The notes under the pieces: generated by a model
What the model was told of the DNA's origin: nothing
Database searches by the model: none
Seen by the model: only the letters and a program-made list of their open reading frames with translations
Shown here: positions 14,439 through 23,744 of the stretch, piece after piece
Layout: each line of letters begins with the position of its first letter
Position numbering within the stretch: position 1 is the stretch's first letter
DNA from: an uncultured Collinsella sp.
GTDB lineage: Bacteria > Actinomycetota > Coriobacteriia > Coriobacteriales > Coriobacteriaceae
Assembly (NCBI GenBank): GCA_902493535.1
Contig: CABUQG010000022.1
Location: 1 to 29,767, forward strand
Direction: 5' to 3'
Length of the DNA stretch: 29,767 bases
Program-made: the position numbers and the translations under genes

Positions 14439-15881
14439 TTAATGCACGAGGCGGTAGAAATTCATCGATGCCGCACCCTCGGCGTGCAGCTCCATCGCCG
14501 GAACCGCCGGCGAATAGGTACGGCTCGTAAGTGCCGCCTCGCCGCCATTTGCAAAAATCTCGACCATCGTAGTGTCCGAAAGCACTTGTAGGTCGCGAAG
14601 CTCGCCGAGCTCAATCGACCTCTGGTCGCGCCCATAGCCTTCATCACCCATATCGAGGGTAAGCATCCCGTCCGTATAACGCACAAAGACACCCTTGCGG
14701 ATTTCGAGCTCGACCATCTTGGCGCCCTCGCAGGAAACCACAAGATCAAACAGGCGGCCCGGCTCCTCAACGGTTTCACCGCCTGTCGCGCGAACGCAGT
14801 CGCCGCGCATCCTCTCAATCTCGTGCGCCGGCTGCTGGCAGAGCTTACCATCGCGCATGCTCAGCTCTCGCGGCACCGTCAACGCGCACTGCCACCCGCG
14901 CGCCACCGTCGGGTTTTCCGCCGTCGAATCGGGGCAACCCGACCATCCGATCATCAAACGCCGGCCTGCAGCATCCTCAAAGGACTGCGGAGCATAGAAA
15001 TCAAAACCGGCATCGACCATCGGGGGCATGCCCTGCCCGGTGATCTTAAAACTCGGCGCCTCCCAATCGGCCTCGATAGGGAACCACACGCACTGATGCG
15101 GATTGCGGTAACGCCAACCATCGGCAGGCACACCCTGCGGGCAGCAAACGAGAATAAGCTCGCCATCAAGCTCAAACAGATCAGGGCACTCCCACATAAA
15201 GCCAAACTTCTCGCCCAGCTCAATGCGCGTCGCATAGCTCCAGACCCCTAAATCACGCGAAGTATAGACAAGCACGCAGCCACGGTCGTCTTTCGTACGA
15301 GCGCCCAGAACCATGTAGTAGATACCATCGTGCTCAAGGATCTTGGGGTCGCGCACGTGTGTACCGATATCGTCGGGGTAATCGACTGGTCCAACAGCCA
15401 TGCGCTTCTCGCCCAATTCGTCGGGATTCTCGGCAACCATATGAATCTGGTTTTGCTCACGGCCCGTCAACACGTAGTCGTAATCATCGCGGTCAAAATG
15501 CTTGACGTTGCCGGTATAGAAGTAGTGAATCTTGCCATCACGTACAAAGGCAGAACCAGAATACGCTCCGCTCGAATCCAAATCGGAATCGGGGAACAGC
15601 ACGGGGCCGTGATTCTCGTACGTCACAAAATCCTTTGTCGTCAGATGGTTCCAAAGCACTGGACCGCCATGCGCAGCATCGAACGGATCGTATTGATGAT
15701 AGATGTGATACGTATCACCAATCTGAACCAAACCGTTGGGGTCGTTGAGCCAGCCAAGCTCAGGCTCCACATGGAACAGAAGCCTATCGGGGTCGGACGC
15801 GATGCGAGCCGCCGTCTCATCCTGTCCGACACGCCACTGCTCATAGTCCGCGCGTGTCACCTTGTTTTTTTGATTTAACAT
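14439..15881 (-). CDS. scrB: Sucrose-6-phosphate hydrolase (GH32)
   Basis: Hydrolyses sucrose 6-phosphate delivered by the PTS into glucose 6-phosphate and fructose. The 480-residue GH32 enzyme shows all three active-site blocks: WLNDPNG with nucleophile Asp47, VRDPK with transition-state stabiliser Asp178, and WECPDLF with acid/base Glu231. The five-bladed propeller is followed by a C-terminal beta-sandwich from about residue 350. The ATG at 15881 has only a weak ribosome site. It is the last gene of a three-gene operon (GH32, EIIBC, GH32) and is separated from the EIIBC gene by a strong hairpin that may lower its expression. No fructokinase gene is seen. Confidence 0.93.
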   Translation of the reverse strand: MLNQKNKVTRADYEQWRVGQDETAARIASDPDRLLFHVEPELGWLNDPNGLVQIGDTYHIYHQYDPFDAAHGGPVLWNHLTTKDFVTYENHGPVLFPDSDLDSSGAYSGSAFVRDGKIHYFYTGNVKHFDRDDYDYVLTGREQNQIHMVAENPDELGEKRMAVGPVDYPDDIGTHVRDPKILEHDGIYYMVLGARTKDDRGCVLVYTSRDLGVWSYATRIELGEKFGFMWECPDLFELDGELILVCCPQGVPADGWRYRNPHQCVWFPIEADWEAPSFKITGQGMPPMVDAGFDFYAPQSFEDAAGRRLMIGWSGCPDSTAENPTVARGWQCALTVPRELSMRDGKLCQQPAHEIERMRGDCVRATGGETVEEPGRLFDLVVSCEGAKMVELEIRKGVFVRYTDGMLTLDMGDEGYGRDQRSIELGELRDLQVLSDTTMVEIFANGGEAALTSRTYSPAVPAMELHAEGAASMNFYRLVH

Positions 15882-15905
15882 CGCCGTTGACTTTCTCGTC
15901 TATGG

Positions 15906-15943
15906 GGAAGGACGCTCGACTCACACGAGTCGAACGCCCTTCC
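15906..15943 (-). terminator. Intercistronic hairpin between EIIBC and scrB
   Basis: A 17-bp stem with two mismatched positions (15906-15922 with 15927-15943) and an ACAC loop. No T-tract follows in the minus direction, so partial termination or mRNA processing and stabilisation between the two genes is more likely than a full stop. Confidence 0.6.
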
Positions 15944-15982
15944 TCAAATGGACTTATCCTCAGATTACACTGAACGGCTCAA

Positions 15983-17434
15983 CTAGAAGCTAACGTCGAA
16001 GCCAGCGCCAGCGCCCTCTTCATCGGTGGTCGGCACGCCCTTTGCCTTGTTGTAGGCAAAGATCAAGACGATCGGCACGATAAAGGCGATGAGATTGCCA
16101 GCCACATACCACACGAGGGTCTCGGGCGTGACGATGAGCAGGCCAAGCACGCCGGTCAGACCCTGACCGATAGCGCGCACCTCAAAGAGCTTGACGAAGG
16201 CACCGCCGCAGCCTGCACCGATGCATGCGCAGATGAACGGAATGATCGAATAGCGCATGTTTGCAGCAAAGATAGCGGGCTCGGAGATTCCGACCAGCGT
16301 CGGGATAAAGGACGACATGCAGATGTTGCGCTCTTTGGAGTGCTTCTTGTGAATGAGGTACATACCGATGGCGCCGCCGCCCTGGGCGATGATGGAAACC
16401 GACCAGATGGCCTGGATGTAGTTGAAGCCAGTCGTGGCAACAAGGTTTGCCTCGATACCCTGGATGAACTGATGCGTACCGGTAACGACGAGCGGCTGCA
16501 GGAACGCGGCGAAGACAAAGGCACCAAAGACGCCCATCCTGTTGTACAGGATATCGATTACGCCGGCGAGGACGTCACCGATCAGGTTGCCGAGCGGGCC
16601 GAACACGGTGAACAGGGCGACGTTAGCAAGAATCAGGGTAACGGTCGGGACAAAGACGAACGAAACGACCTCGGGGATGTACTTCTGGGCAATCTTTTCG
16701 ACCTTGGCCATAAACCAGGCAGTCAGGATTGCAGGGAATACGCCGCCCTGGAAAGCAACCATGGGAATGGATAGCGGACCGAAGTTCCAATACTCAGCAC
16801 CCGTCGGGTCCATAACGAACGTGTTGCGGTTCATAAGGCTCGGGTGAACCATGACGATACCGACGAGGATGCCCAGGATCGGGTTACCGCCAAAACGCTT
16901 GACCGCGCTGTACATAACCAGGACAGGCAGGTAGTCGAACGTGGTGGCGATAATGGCAAAGAAGCTTGCGAGGTTCTTGAGGAACTCGCTGTGATCGGCG
17001 AGGCTGCCTTCCATGCCAAAGAGGCCGTTGGCAACGATCAGCGACTTAAGGCCGATGATGATTGCAGCGCCGACGAAGGCGGGAATGATGGGGATAAAGA
17101 TGTCCGAGAATACCTTGAGGACCGAGAAGAACTTGCCCTTCTTGTCCGCCTCAGCGCCCTTGACCTCGGAAGCACTGATCTCCTTAACGCCCGTCAGAGC
17201 CATAAACTCATCGTAAACCTTGTTGACGGTACCGGTACCGAAGATGATCATGAGCTGGCCGCTGTTGTACAGCACGCCCTTGACGCCATCGATGTTCTCG
17301 AGCTCGGCCTTGTTGTATTTGCTCGTATCCTTGAGCACCAGACGCAGACGGGTCACGCAATGCGTGGCGCCCTCGATGTTCTCCAGTCCGCCGACGTTGT
17401 CGACGACTTGCTGGGACACTGCCTTGTAGTCCAT
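15983..17434 (-). CDS. scrA: PTS sucrose-type EIIBC component
   Basis: Membrane permease that imports and phosphorylates a disaccharide, most likely sucrose given the neighbours. The 483-residue protein has an N-terminal EIIB domain with phosphorylated Cys26 in GATHCVTRLRL, then an EIIC domain from about residue 105 with roughly ten membrane segments (for example IFIPIIPAFVGAAIIIGLKSLI). GTHQFIQGIEANLV and VGISEPAIFAANMRY are typical of the glucose/sucrose superfamily. No EIIA domain is fused, so EIIA must come from another protein. The start at 17434 with GGAGAGG upstream is preferred over an ATG four codons earlier. It is 45 bp after the divergent GH32 gene, in one operon. Confidence 0.92.
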   Translation of the reverse strand: MDYKAVSQQVVDNVGGLENIEGATHCVTRLRLVLKDTSKYNKAELENIDGVKGVLYNSGQLMIIFGTGTVNKVYDEFMALTGVKEISASEVKGAEADKKGKFFSVLKVFSDIFIPIIPAFVGAAIIIGLKSLIVANGLFGMEGSLADHSEFLKNLASFFAIIATTFDYLPVLVMYSAVKRFGGNPILGILVGIVMVHPSLMNRNTFVMDPTGAEYWNFGPLSIPMVAFQGGVFPAILTAWFMAKVEKIAQKYIPEVVSFVFVPTVTLILANVALFTVFGPLGNLIGDVLAGVIDILYNRMGVFGAFVFAAFLQPLVVTGTHQFIQGIEANLVATTGFNYIQAIWSVSIIAQGGGAIGMYLIHKKHSKERNICMSSFIPTLVGISEPAIFAANMRYSIIPFICACIGAGCGGAFVKLFEVRAIGQGLTGVLGLLIVTPETLVWYVAGNLIAFIVPIVLIFAYNKAKGVPTTDEEGAGAGFDVSF

Positions 17435-17479
17435 GTTCCTCTCCATTCCTTTTCTAAATCATAAAACGGTTCGTTGCCG

Positions 17480-18862
17480 CTACAGAGACGCGATCGTTGC
17501 GTTTGCGCACTTGAGCGCACCGTCGGTGACGGTAAGCGCCACACCCTGGCCCTGCTTGTTGCAGAAGCGAGCGTTGAGCGCAACATCATCGACAAAGATG
17601 GTCGCGATGTCGTCGTCGACGACCAGACGCACATGGTGAGTGCCCTCGCCCTTAAAGAACAACGGACGCTCGAGGCCCATGTTGTTGACCTGGAACCACG
17701 GGTACTGGGGAGCCGGCGTGAACTCGAGCTTGCCCTCGCGCAGGTTGGCGCGGAACTCATAGGCAAGACCGGTCTCGGCGTCCTCGGCGAACTTGACCGA
17801 GAAGCCGGCAGCGTTACCGCCGAGCTCAATGTCGGCATCGAGCAAGTAGGTGGAGCCGGCATCCGCGGCGAGCACCTGCTCGACCTTGCCCGACTCGCAG
17901 GAAAGCTCAAAGGTCTCGACTGCCTTAGCCTCGCCAAAGGCGCCAAGCATGCTGTCGGGGAGCTTGGTGCCGAGCGTTCCGTCGGCACGCTGAACGATCT
18001 CGAGGGGCATAAAGGTGCCACCCCATAGGTAAGAGCTGGGGTCGCCGCCCTCGTCACGCGTAGGAACCCAACCAAAGAGAACGCGACGCTCGCCATCGAA
18101 TGCGGTGCGAGCGGCGTAGTACGCGCGGCCGTCGAAGGAGTCGTCAGCGGGGGTAATCCAAGGACCGTTGATGGACTTGGACATGCGGTAACGGGTCTTG
18201 TTGCCGTCGCTGTACTCGGAAAAGACGAGGTACCACCAGTCGCCCATCTTAAAGAGATCAGGCATCTCAAACATGGTGTACAGGCCCGGGTTCCACCAGT
18301 CGCCCTGGAACTCCCAGTTGGTCAGATCCTTGGAGGTGAACTTGACCAGGCGGCCGGTCATCAGACGCTTGTCCTCGCCCACACGCGTGCCGAGGATGAG
18401 CATGTACTCTTCGTTCTCCTCATCCCAAAGCACAAAGGGATCGCGCCAGTTGCGGTCATCGTAACCCTCCTGGGGCGGAAGCAGCGTCTCGGCGATGTTC
18501 TTCTCCCACTTGACGGCGTCGTCGCTCGTTGCGTGAAGAAGAACCTGCTTCATCAAACGTGCGCGGACCTTATCGCGATTGCAACCAGTGTAGAGCGCAT
18601 GGTACTTGTCGCCCACCTTAAACACCGTGCCGGCATAAATGTACTGGTCGACTTCCTCGTCGCCGCCGCGCTCAAGGCTCTCGCCAAAGTCCTTGTAGTT
18701 GACGAAATCCTTGGTCGTAGCGAGTGCCCAGCCAAACGGCTCTCCGAAAGGTTCGGGGTTACGCGTGTCACGCTGATGATAGAGATAGAACGTGCCGTCC
18801 TCGCCGTACGGCATGATGTCGCCTACCCAAATTCCCTCAGGCTGGTAATACACCTTGTGCAT
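17480..18862 (-). CDS. Divergent GH32 family glycoside hydrolase
   Basis: A 460-residue five-bladed propeller hydrolase, the first gene of the operon. The usual WMNDPNG block is replaced by WVGDIMPYGEDG with presumed nucleophile Asp15. The other two catalytic blocks are clear: NWRDPF (Asp141) and FEMPDLF (Glu199). A C-terminal beta-sandwich starts near residue 330. It differs clearly from the canonical hydrolase two genes downstream, so the two probably act on different fructosides or related sugars; the substrate is unknown. The ATG at 18862 has an AAAGGAAG ribosome site; a GTG six codons upstream overlaps that site and is unlikely. Tandem LacI-type operators cover its promoter. Confidence 0.85.
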   Translation of the reverse strand: MHKVYYQPEGIWVGDIMPYGEDGTFYLYHQRDTRNPEPFGEPFGWALATTKDFVNYKDFGESLERGGDEEVDQYIYAGTVFKVGDKYHALYTGCNRDKVRARLMKQVLLHATSDDAVKWEKNIAETLLPPQEGYDDRNWRDPFVLWDEENEEYMLILGTRVGEDKRLMTGRLVKFTSKDLTNWEFQGDWWNPGLYTMFEMPDLFKMGDWWYLVFSEYSDGNKTRYRMSKSINGPWITPADDSFDGRAYYAARTAFDGERRVLFGWVPTRDEGGDPSSYLWGGTFMPLEIVQRADGTLGTKLPDSMLGAFGEAKAVETFELSCESGKVEQVLAADAGSTYLLDADIELGGNAAGFSVKFAEDAETGLAYEFRANLREGKLEFTPAPQYPWFQVNNMGLERPLFFKGEGTHHVRLVVDDDIATIFVDDVALNARFCNKQGQGVALTVTDGALKCANATIASL

Positions 18863-18904
18863 CCGAGACTTCCTTTCCACGACATACTAACTCGGTACAA
18901 TGGC

Positions 18905-18944
18905 AAGATATGTCAATCGTTTTCATATGTCAAACGTTTTCACA
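18905..18944 (-). promoter_or_regulatory. Sucrose operon promoter with tandem LacI operators
   Basis: On the minus strand a -35 TTGACA (18928-18933) and a -10 TATCTT (18905-18910) are exactly 17 bp apart. Two 17-bp operator-like sequences abut: TGTCAATCGTTTTCATA (18911-18927) fills the spacer exactly, and TGTCAAACGTTTTCACA (18928-18944) begins with the -35. Both have the central CG and AAAC/GTTT half-sites of LacI-family operators. A repressor bound here would block RNA polymerase. Confidence 0.75.
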
Positions 18945-18972
18945 CCAATACGTCTTTTCGCAGTTCCAGTCG

Positions 18973-18989
18973 TCGGCAAACGGTTGACA
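18973..18989 (-). promoter_or_regulatory. Possible third LacI-type operator
   Basis: The reverse complement, TGTCAACCGTTTGCCGA, matches the left half and centre of the two promoter operators. It is about 30 bp upstream of them and could be an auxiliary site, or chance. Confidence 0.4.
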
Positions 18990-19045
18990 TATGCCGGTGA
19001 ACGGTCATCAGAGGCGTTTGAGGAATTCTTTTGGCACGGGATGAA

Positions 19046-20056
19046 CTACGCGGTTTTGCCCTCAATGAGTTCAACGGGGAGCTTGATATTCGATTCGGGA
19101 TTATCGCCGTTAATAAGAGCGATGATGGATTGCGCCGCGAGCTCTCCGATGCGATCGATATCTTGGCGTACGGTTGTTAAGTCAGGCATAAACGTCATAG
19201 TTCGGCGGGCACCATCCGCGCCCACGACCTTAATATCGTCTGGAGCGCTCAAGCCGCGCTGCTTCATCACGTTGAGACAGATGGCCGCCATCGTATCGTC
19301 TCCCGCAAAGATGCCGTCAATATCGGGGTTCTCATCGAGGATCTTCGCAACGACCGCGCCCTTTTCGTCGTCGGGCTTAACGAACTCAACCTCACGGACA
19401 AGCGCGGACAAACCGGCCTGCTCAACAACATCGAGGTAGGCATCGGTACGCTTATTGGCAGGCATGCGCATGCGGCTATTGCTGCGCAGGCACAGGATAC
19501 GCCTGCAGCCGTCATCAATCAGACGGCGCGTGGCGTGCTCGCCAATGCCATAGCTGTCACTTGCAATCTGGACAGAGCCCTCGCCAAGATCGCAGTCGAT
19601 GCCAACCAGGCTCAAGCCCATCTCGGCATATGCCTCGGCACCGATATTGAGGGAGTTGACGATGACGCCGTCGACCATATTGCGGCGGAGCATGTCAATA
19701 TAGGAACGCTCAAGATCGGGTCGATTGGCGCTGTTGCACAGCAACATCTTAAAGCCGTTTTCCGCTAACGTGCGCTCGACCGCCTGCACAACCTGAGCAT
19801 GGAACGGGCTGCTCACAAAGGGAACGATCATACCGATAAGATTCAGGCGACCGTTGAGCATGGCACGGGCGATATCGTTGGGCGTATAGTTGATGCGCTC
19901 CATCGCCGCATGGACTTTATCGCGGGTTTCCTGGCTAATGTAGCCGCGATTATTAAGCACGCGAGATACCGTAGTAGGCGAAACCCCCGCCACCGCTGCA
20001 ACTTCCTTGATGCCAGGCTTAGCCGTATCCTTAGAACGGGCACTCTCGTGAGCCAT
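19046..20056 (-). CDS. LacI family transcriptional repressor
   Basis: A 336-residue LacI/GalR regulator. The N-terminal helix-turn-helix is GIKEVAAVAGVSPTTVSRVLNNRGYIS. The hinge NYTPNDIARAMLNGRLNLIGMIVPF is followed by a periplasmic-binding-protein-like effector domain ending near LPVELIEGKTA. The start at 20056 has a strong GGGGGAGGG ribosome site; an ATG seven codons upstream would overlap the operator. Its position just upstream of the GH32/PTS operon, and matching operators before both transcription units, indicate that it represses the operon and itself until a sugar or sugar phosphate binds. It is probably the sucrose regulator (ScrR-like), but the inducer is inferred. Confidence 0.92.
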   Translation of the reverse strand: MAHESARSKDTAKPGIKEVAAVAGVSPTTVSRVLNNRGYISQETRDKVHAAMERINYTPNDIARAMLNGRLNLIGMIVPFVSSPFHAQVVQAVERTLAENGFKMLLCNSANRPDLERSYIDMLRRNMVDGVIVNSLNIGAEAYAEMGLSLVGIDCDLGEGSVQIASDSYGIGEHATRRLIDDGCRRILCLRSNSRMRMPANKRTDAYLDVVEQAGLSALVREVEFVKPDDEKGAVVAKILDENPDIDGIFAGDDTMAAICLNVMKQRGLSAPDDIKVVGADGARRTMTFMPDLTTVRQDIDRIGELAAQSIIALINGDNPESNIKLPVELIEGKTA

Positions 20057-20076
20057 AGCACCCTCCCCCATCAACA

Positions 20077-20093
20077 TGTCATACGTTTACATA
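20077..20093 (-). promoter_or_regulatory. LacI-type operator before the repressor gene
   Basis: TGTCATACGTTTACATA agrees with the operators before the GH32 gene at 13 of 17 positions with each. It ends 20 bp upstream of the chosen start codon, supporting autoregulation. Confidence 0.65.
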
Positions 20094-20206
20094 CGAACAA
20101 AGCATACCCCAACAACAGCGGGAAGACGGTAACAGCACAAGTAAGTAAACGACTCATCCAAATAATTAGGAGAGTTCCGCCTAAAGGGTGACTACACAGG
20201 ACCCCC

Positions 20207-20333
20207 GCCGGGGCTGTTTGGGCTACCTCCCAAAACATTCCGCAGGACGCAAAGAGGCTCGCCGCACGAAGTGCGCAGCGAGCCTCTTTGCATGTCCGAG
20301 GACGTTTTGGGAGGTAGCCCAAACAGCCCCGGC
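20207..20333 (-). terminator. Long structured hairpin after the glycyl-radical gene
   Basis: Perfect 30-bp outer arms (20207-20236 with 20304-20333), a conserved internal loop, and a perfect 14-bp inner stem (20249-20262 with 20278-20291). The internal loop is AACATTCCGCAGGAC (20234-20248) facing GTCCGAGGACGTT (20294-20306). It begins 23 bp past the stop codon of the glycyl-radical gene. The same loop motif is found after asd and thrB in the same orientation to the gene. Confidence 0.8.
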
Positions 20334-20356
20334 GATCCTGCGGGAGTTGAGCCCCT

Positions 20357-20608
20357 TTAGAACTTGTCGTGGAAGGTACGCGCAATGACCTCGTCCTGCT
20401 GCTCCTTGGTGAGCGTGTGGAAGTTCACGGCGTAGCCGGAAACGCGGATGGTCAGCTGCGGATACTTCTCGGGGTGAGCCTGAGCGTCGAGCAGCGTCTC
20501 ACGGTTGAAGACGTTGATGTTCAGGTGGTGGCCACCCTTCTCGGCGTAAGCGTCGAGCATGTGGACCAGGTTATCGGCCTGGGTCTCGGAAACTTCAGAA
20601 ACCTTCAT
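20357..20608 (-). CDS. grcA: Stand-alone glycyl-radical domain of pyruvate formate-lyase
   Basis: An 83-residue protein matching the C-terminal end of ordinary pyruvate formate-lyase. It contains GGHHLNINVFNRETLLDAQAH, the usual HPEKYP region, and the radical motif RVSGYAVNF with Gly58 as the radical-bearing residue, ending in VIARTF. It resembles GrcA (YfiD), the spare part that rescues oxygen-cleaved PFL in Escherichia coli. Here, however, the adjacent pflB lacks this domain altogether, so this protein is probably an obligate second subunit. The ATG at 20608 has an AAGGAG ribosome site. An extended -10 in the 85-bp gap upstream suggests that it can also be made from its own promoter. Confidence 0.93.
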   Translation of the reverse strand: MKVSEVSETQADNLVHMLDAYAEKGGHHLNINVFNRETLLDAQAHPEKYPQLTIRVSGYAVNFHTLTKEQQDEVIARTFHDKF

Positions 20609-20631
20609 AATGTGTCTCCTTCGATTAATAG

Positions 20632-20651
20632 GCGCCGGCCGAAACCGGCGC
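20632..20651 (-). terminator. GC hairpin between pflB and the glycyl-radical gene
   Basis: GCGCCGG (20632-20638) pairs with CCGGCGC (20645-20651). It lies 24 bp before the glycyl-radical start codon and has no T-tract. It may be a partial terminator, a processing site or a 5' stabiliser of the downstream transcript. Confidence 0.5.
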
Positions 20652-20667
20652 GCTAATCAGTAATCGT

Positions 20668-20692
20668 TATTGTTAGTATAGCACTAACAATA
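20668..20692 (-). promoter_or_regulatory. Inverted repeat with extended -10, ahead of the glycyl-radical gene
   Basis: A perfect 10-bp inverted repeat, TATTGTTAGT and ACTAACAATA, with a 5-nt loop starts 1 bp after the pflB stop. Its centre reads TGCTATACT on the minus strand, an extended -10 (hexamer 20675-20680). No good -35 is present. It could be an internal promoter with an operator, or a hairpin in the mRNA. Confidence 0.5.
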
Positions 20693-20693
20693 G

Positions 20694-22745
<2,052 letters not shown>

Positions 22746-22975
22746 TGTGTAACCACGCTCCTAGTTACGTGTAATGCGGCGCTCTCTCACACCGCTGCTT
22801 ATTGAATTCTTGAATTATCGGCTTGCACTACCGGCTTCTTCCGTTCTTCACCACACGTTGGTGCAGGGAAAAACGTTTGTCCACCTTGGAACTACAACCC
22901 AAAACCCAAGATTTCACCCGTTTGAGAAGGATAACATAGCGACCCTCTCCATCTGGGCTGTTATATGTTTCTTTT

Positions 22976-22984
22976 TTTATATCA
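22976..22984 (-). promoter_or_regulatory. Likely extended -10 of pflB
   Basis: TGATATAAA on the minus strand is a good extended -10 in a locally AT-rich stretch, about 230 bp before the pflB start, implying a long 5' UTR. TTGTAA lies 15 bp upstream of the hexamer as a poorly spaced -35. Confidence 0.45.
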
Positions 22985-23254
22985 TAATGGCGTTTTTTAC
23001 AAATCCGCAGGAAATGCGAGCGCGAACAACTACCGTTCACCGATTTGTTTAGTTTTTTCCTTGCCTTTGTACGACGTTCACTCTAGCTGTTATGCCAGCT
23101 TTAGCAGGGTAAAGTGCCTCTGAGTGGGCTTTAGGACGTGCTCAGAGATCTACCCCTAACTTTGCTGATACCGACGGTGTACGGAGGTCGCCTAAAGGTT
23201 GTTTTCTAGGCATGTCCCAAAATCTACCGTATAGGGTGCGCGTGCGGGGGTATC
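22985..23254. other. Intergenic region between divergent pflB and marR
   Basis: No gene is seen. The part at 23085-23166 can fold: AGCTG/CAGCT (23085-23100), then AGCA/TGCT, GGGTA/TACCC and CTCTGAG/CTCAGAG nested in 23103-23166. This may be a leader, a terminator or an unknown RNA. CATGTCCCAAAATCTACCG at 23211-23229 resembles part of the hairpin after lysC. Confidence 0.4.
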
Positions 23255-23303
23255 ATCTTTCACCGAAAATAGTTTCTAGTGTTAGGGGTTTTCGGTGGAA
23301 GAT
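23255..23303 (+). promoter_or_regulatory. Inverted repeat over the marR start, probable MarR operator
   Basis: ATCTT-T-CACCGAAAA (23255-23269) mirrors TTTTCGGTG-G-AAGAT (23289-23303), one mismatch in 15. The marR GTG start (23295-23297) is in the right arm and the ribosome site TTAGGGG lies in the loop. As DNA it could bind the MarR dimer; as RNA it could hide the start codon. Confidence 0.55.
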
Positions 23304-23744
23304 ACCGATTTCCGTGAACTTGGGCGTCAGCTCCTTACCGAGTTCGGCAGCATGCATCAGCGCATTTCGCGTTTTGCGGACAAAGCCCTCGGCGGCGAGA
23401 TGGCCGTCATGCGCGCCCTCATGCTCGCTGGCGGTTCGCTCACGCCGAGCGAACTCGCCGATCGCGCCTGGGTCTCGAGCGCCCGCATCGCCAATATCCT
23501 ACGCGCTCTCGAAGCCAAGGGCTGGGTCGAGCGCGAGCACTCAAAGACCGACCGTCGTCGCGTACACGTCACGGTGACCGACAAGGGATTCCAGGATCTC
23601 GAAATCAAACGACGGGAATTCGAGGAGCGCACCGCGGCCTTCCTCGAGCAGCTCGGCGAAACAGATACCCAAGAGATGGTGCGCCTTCTAAGGCGTGCCA
23701 ACGAAATTATCGACCGCAATCAAGAAAGGAGAGATGCCGAGTGA
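23295..23744 (+). CDS. MarR family transcriptional regulator
   Basis: A 149-residue winged-helix regulator. The helix-turn-helix is GGSLTPSELADRAWVSSARIANILRALEAKGW, followed by the wing HSKTDRRRVHVTVTDKG with the conserved DxRR. Dimerisation helices lie at both ends. The GTG start at 23295 follows TTAGGGG at good spacing and keeps the N-terminal helix. The gene overlaps the first ABC transporter gene by 4 bp (GTGA), so the regulator and exporter are translationally coupled. This layout is common for self-regulated multidrug or peptide exporters. The start codon sits within an inverted repeat that may be its own operator. The ligand is unknown. Confidence 0.92.
   Translation: MEDTDFRELGRQLLTEFGSMHQRISRFADKALGGEMAVMRALMLAGGSLTPSELADRAWVSSARIANILRALEAKGWVEREHSKTDRRRVHVTVTDKGFQDLEIKRREFEERTAAFLEQLGETDTQEMVRLLRRANEIIDRNQERRDAE

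Noticed and set aside
18990..19003. Shared ACCGTTCACCG sequence before the sucrose operon and before pflB
   Set aside because: An 11-base match between two places in a window of this size is expected by chance, and the orientations differ.
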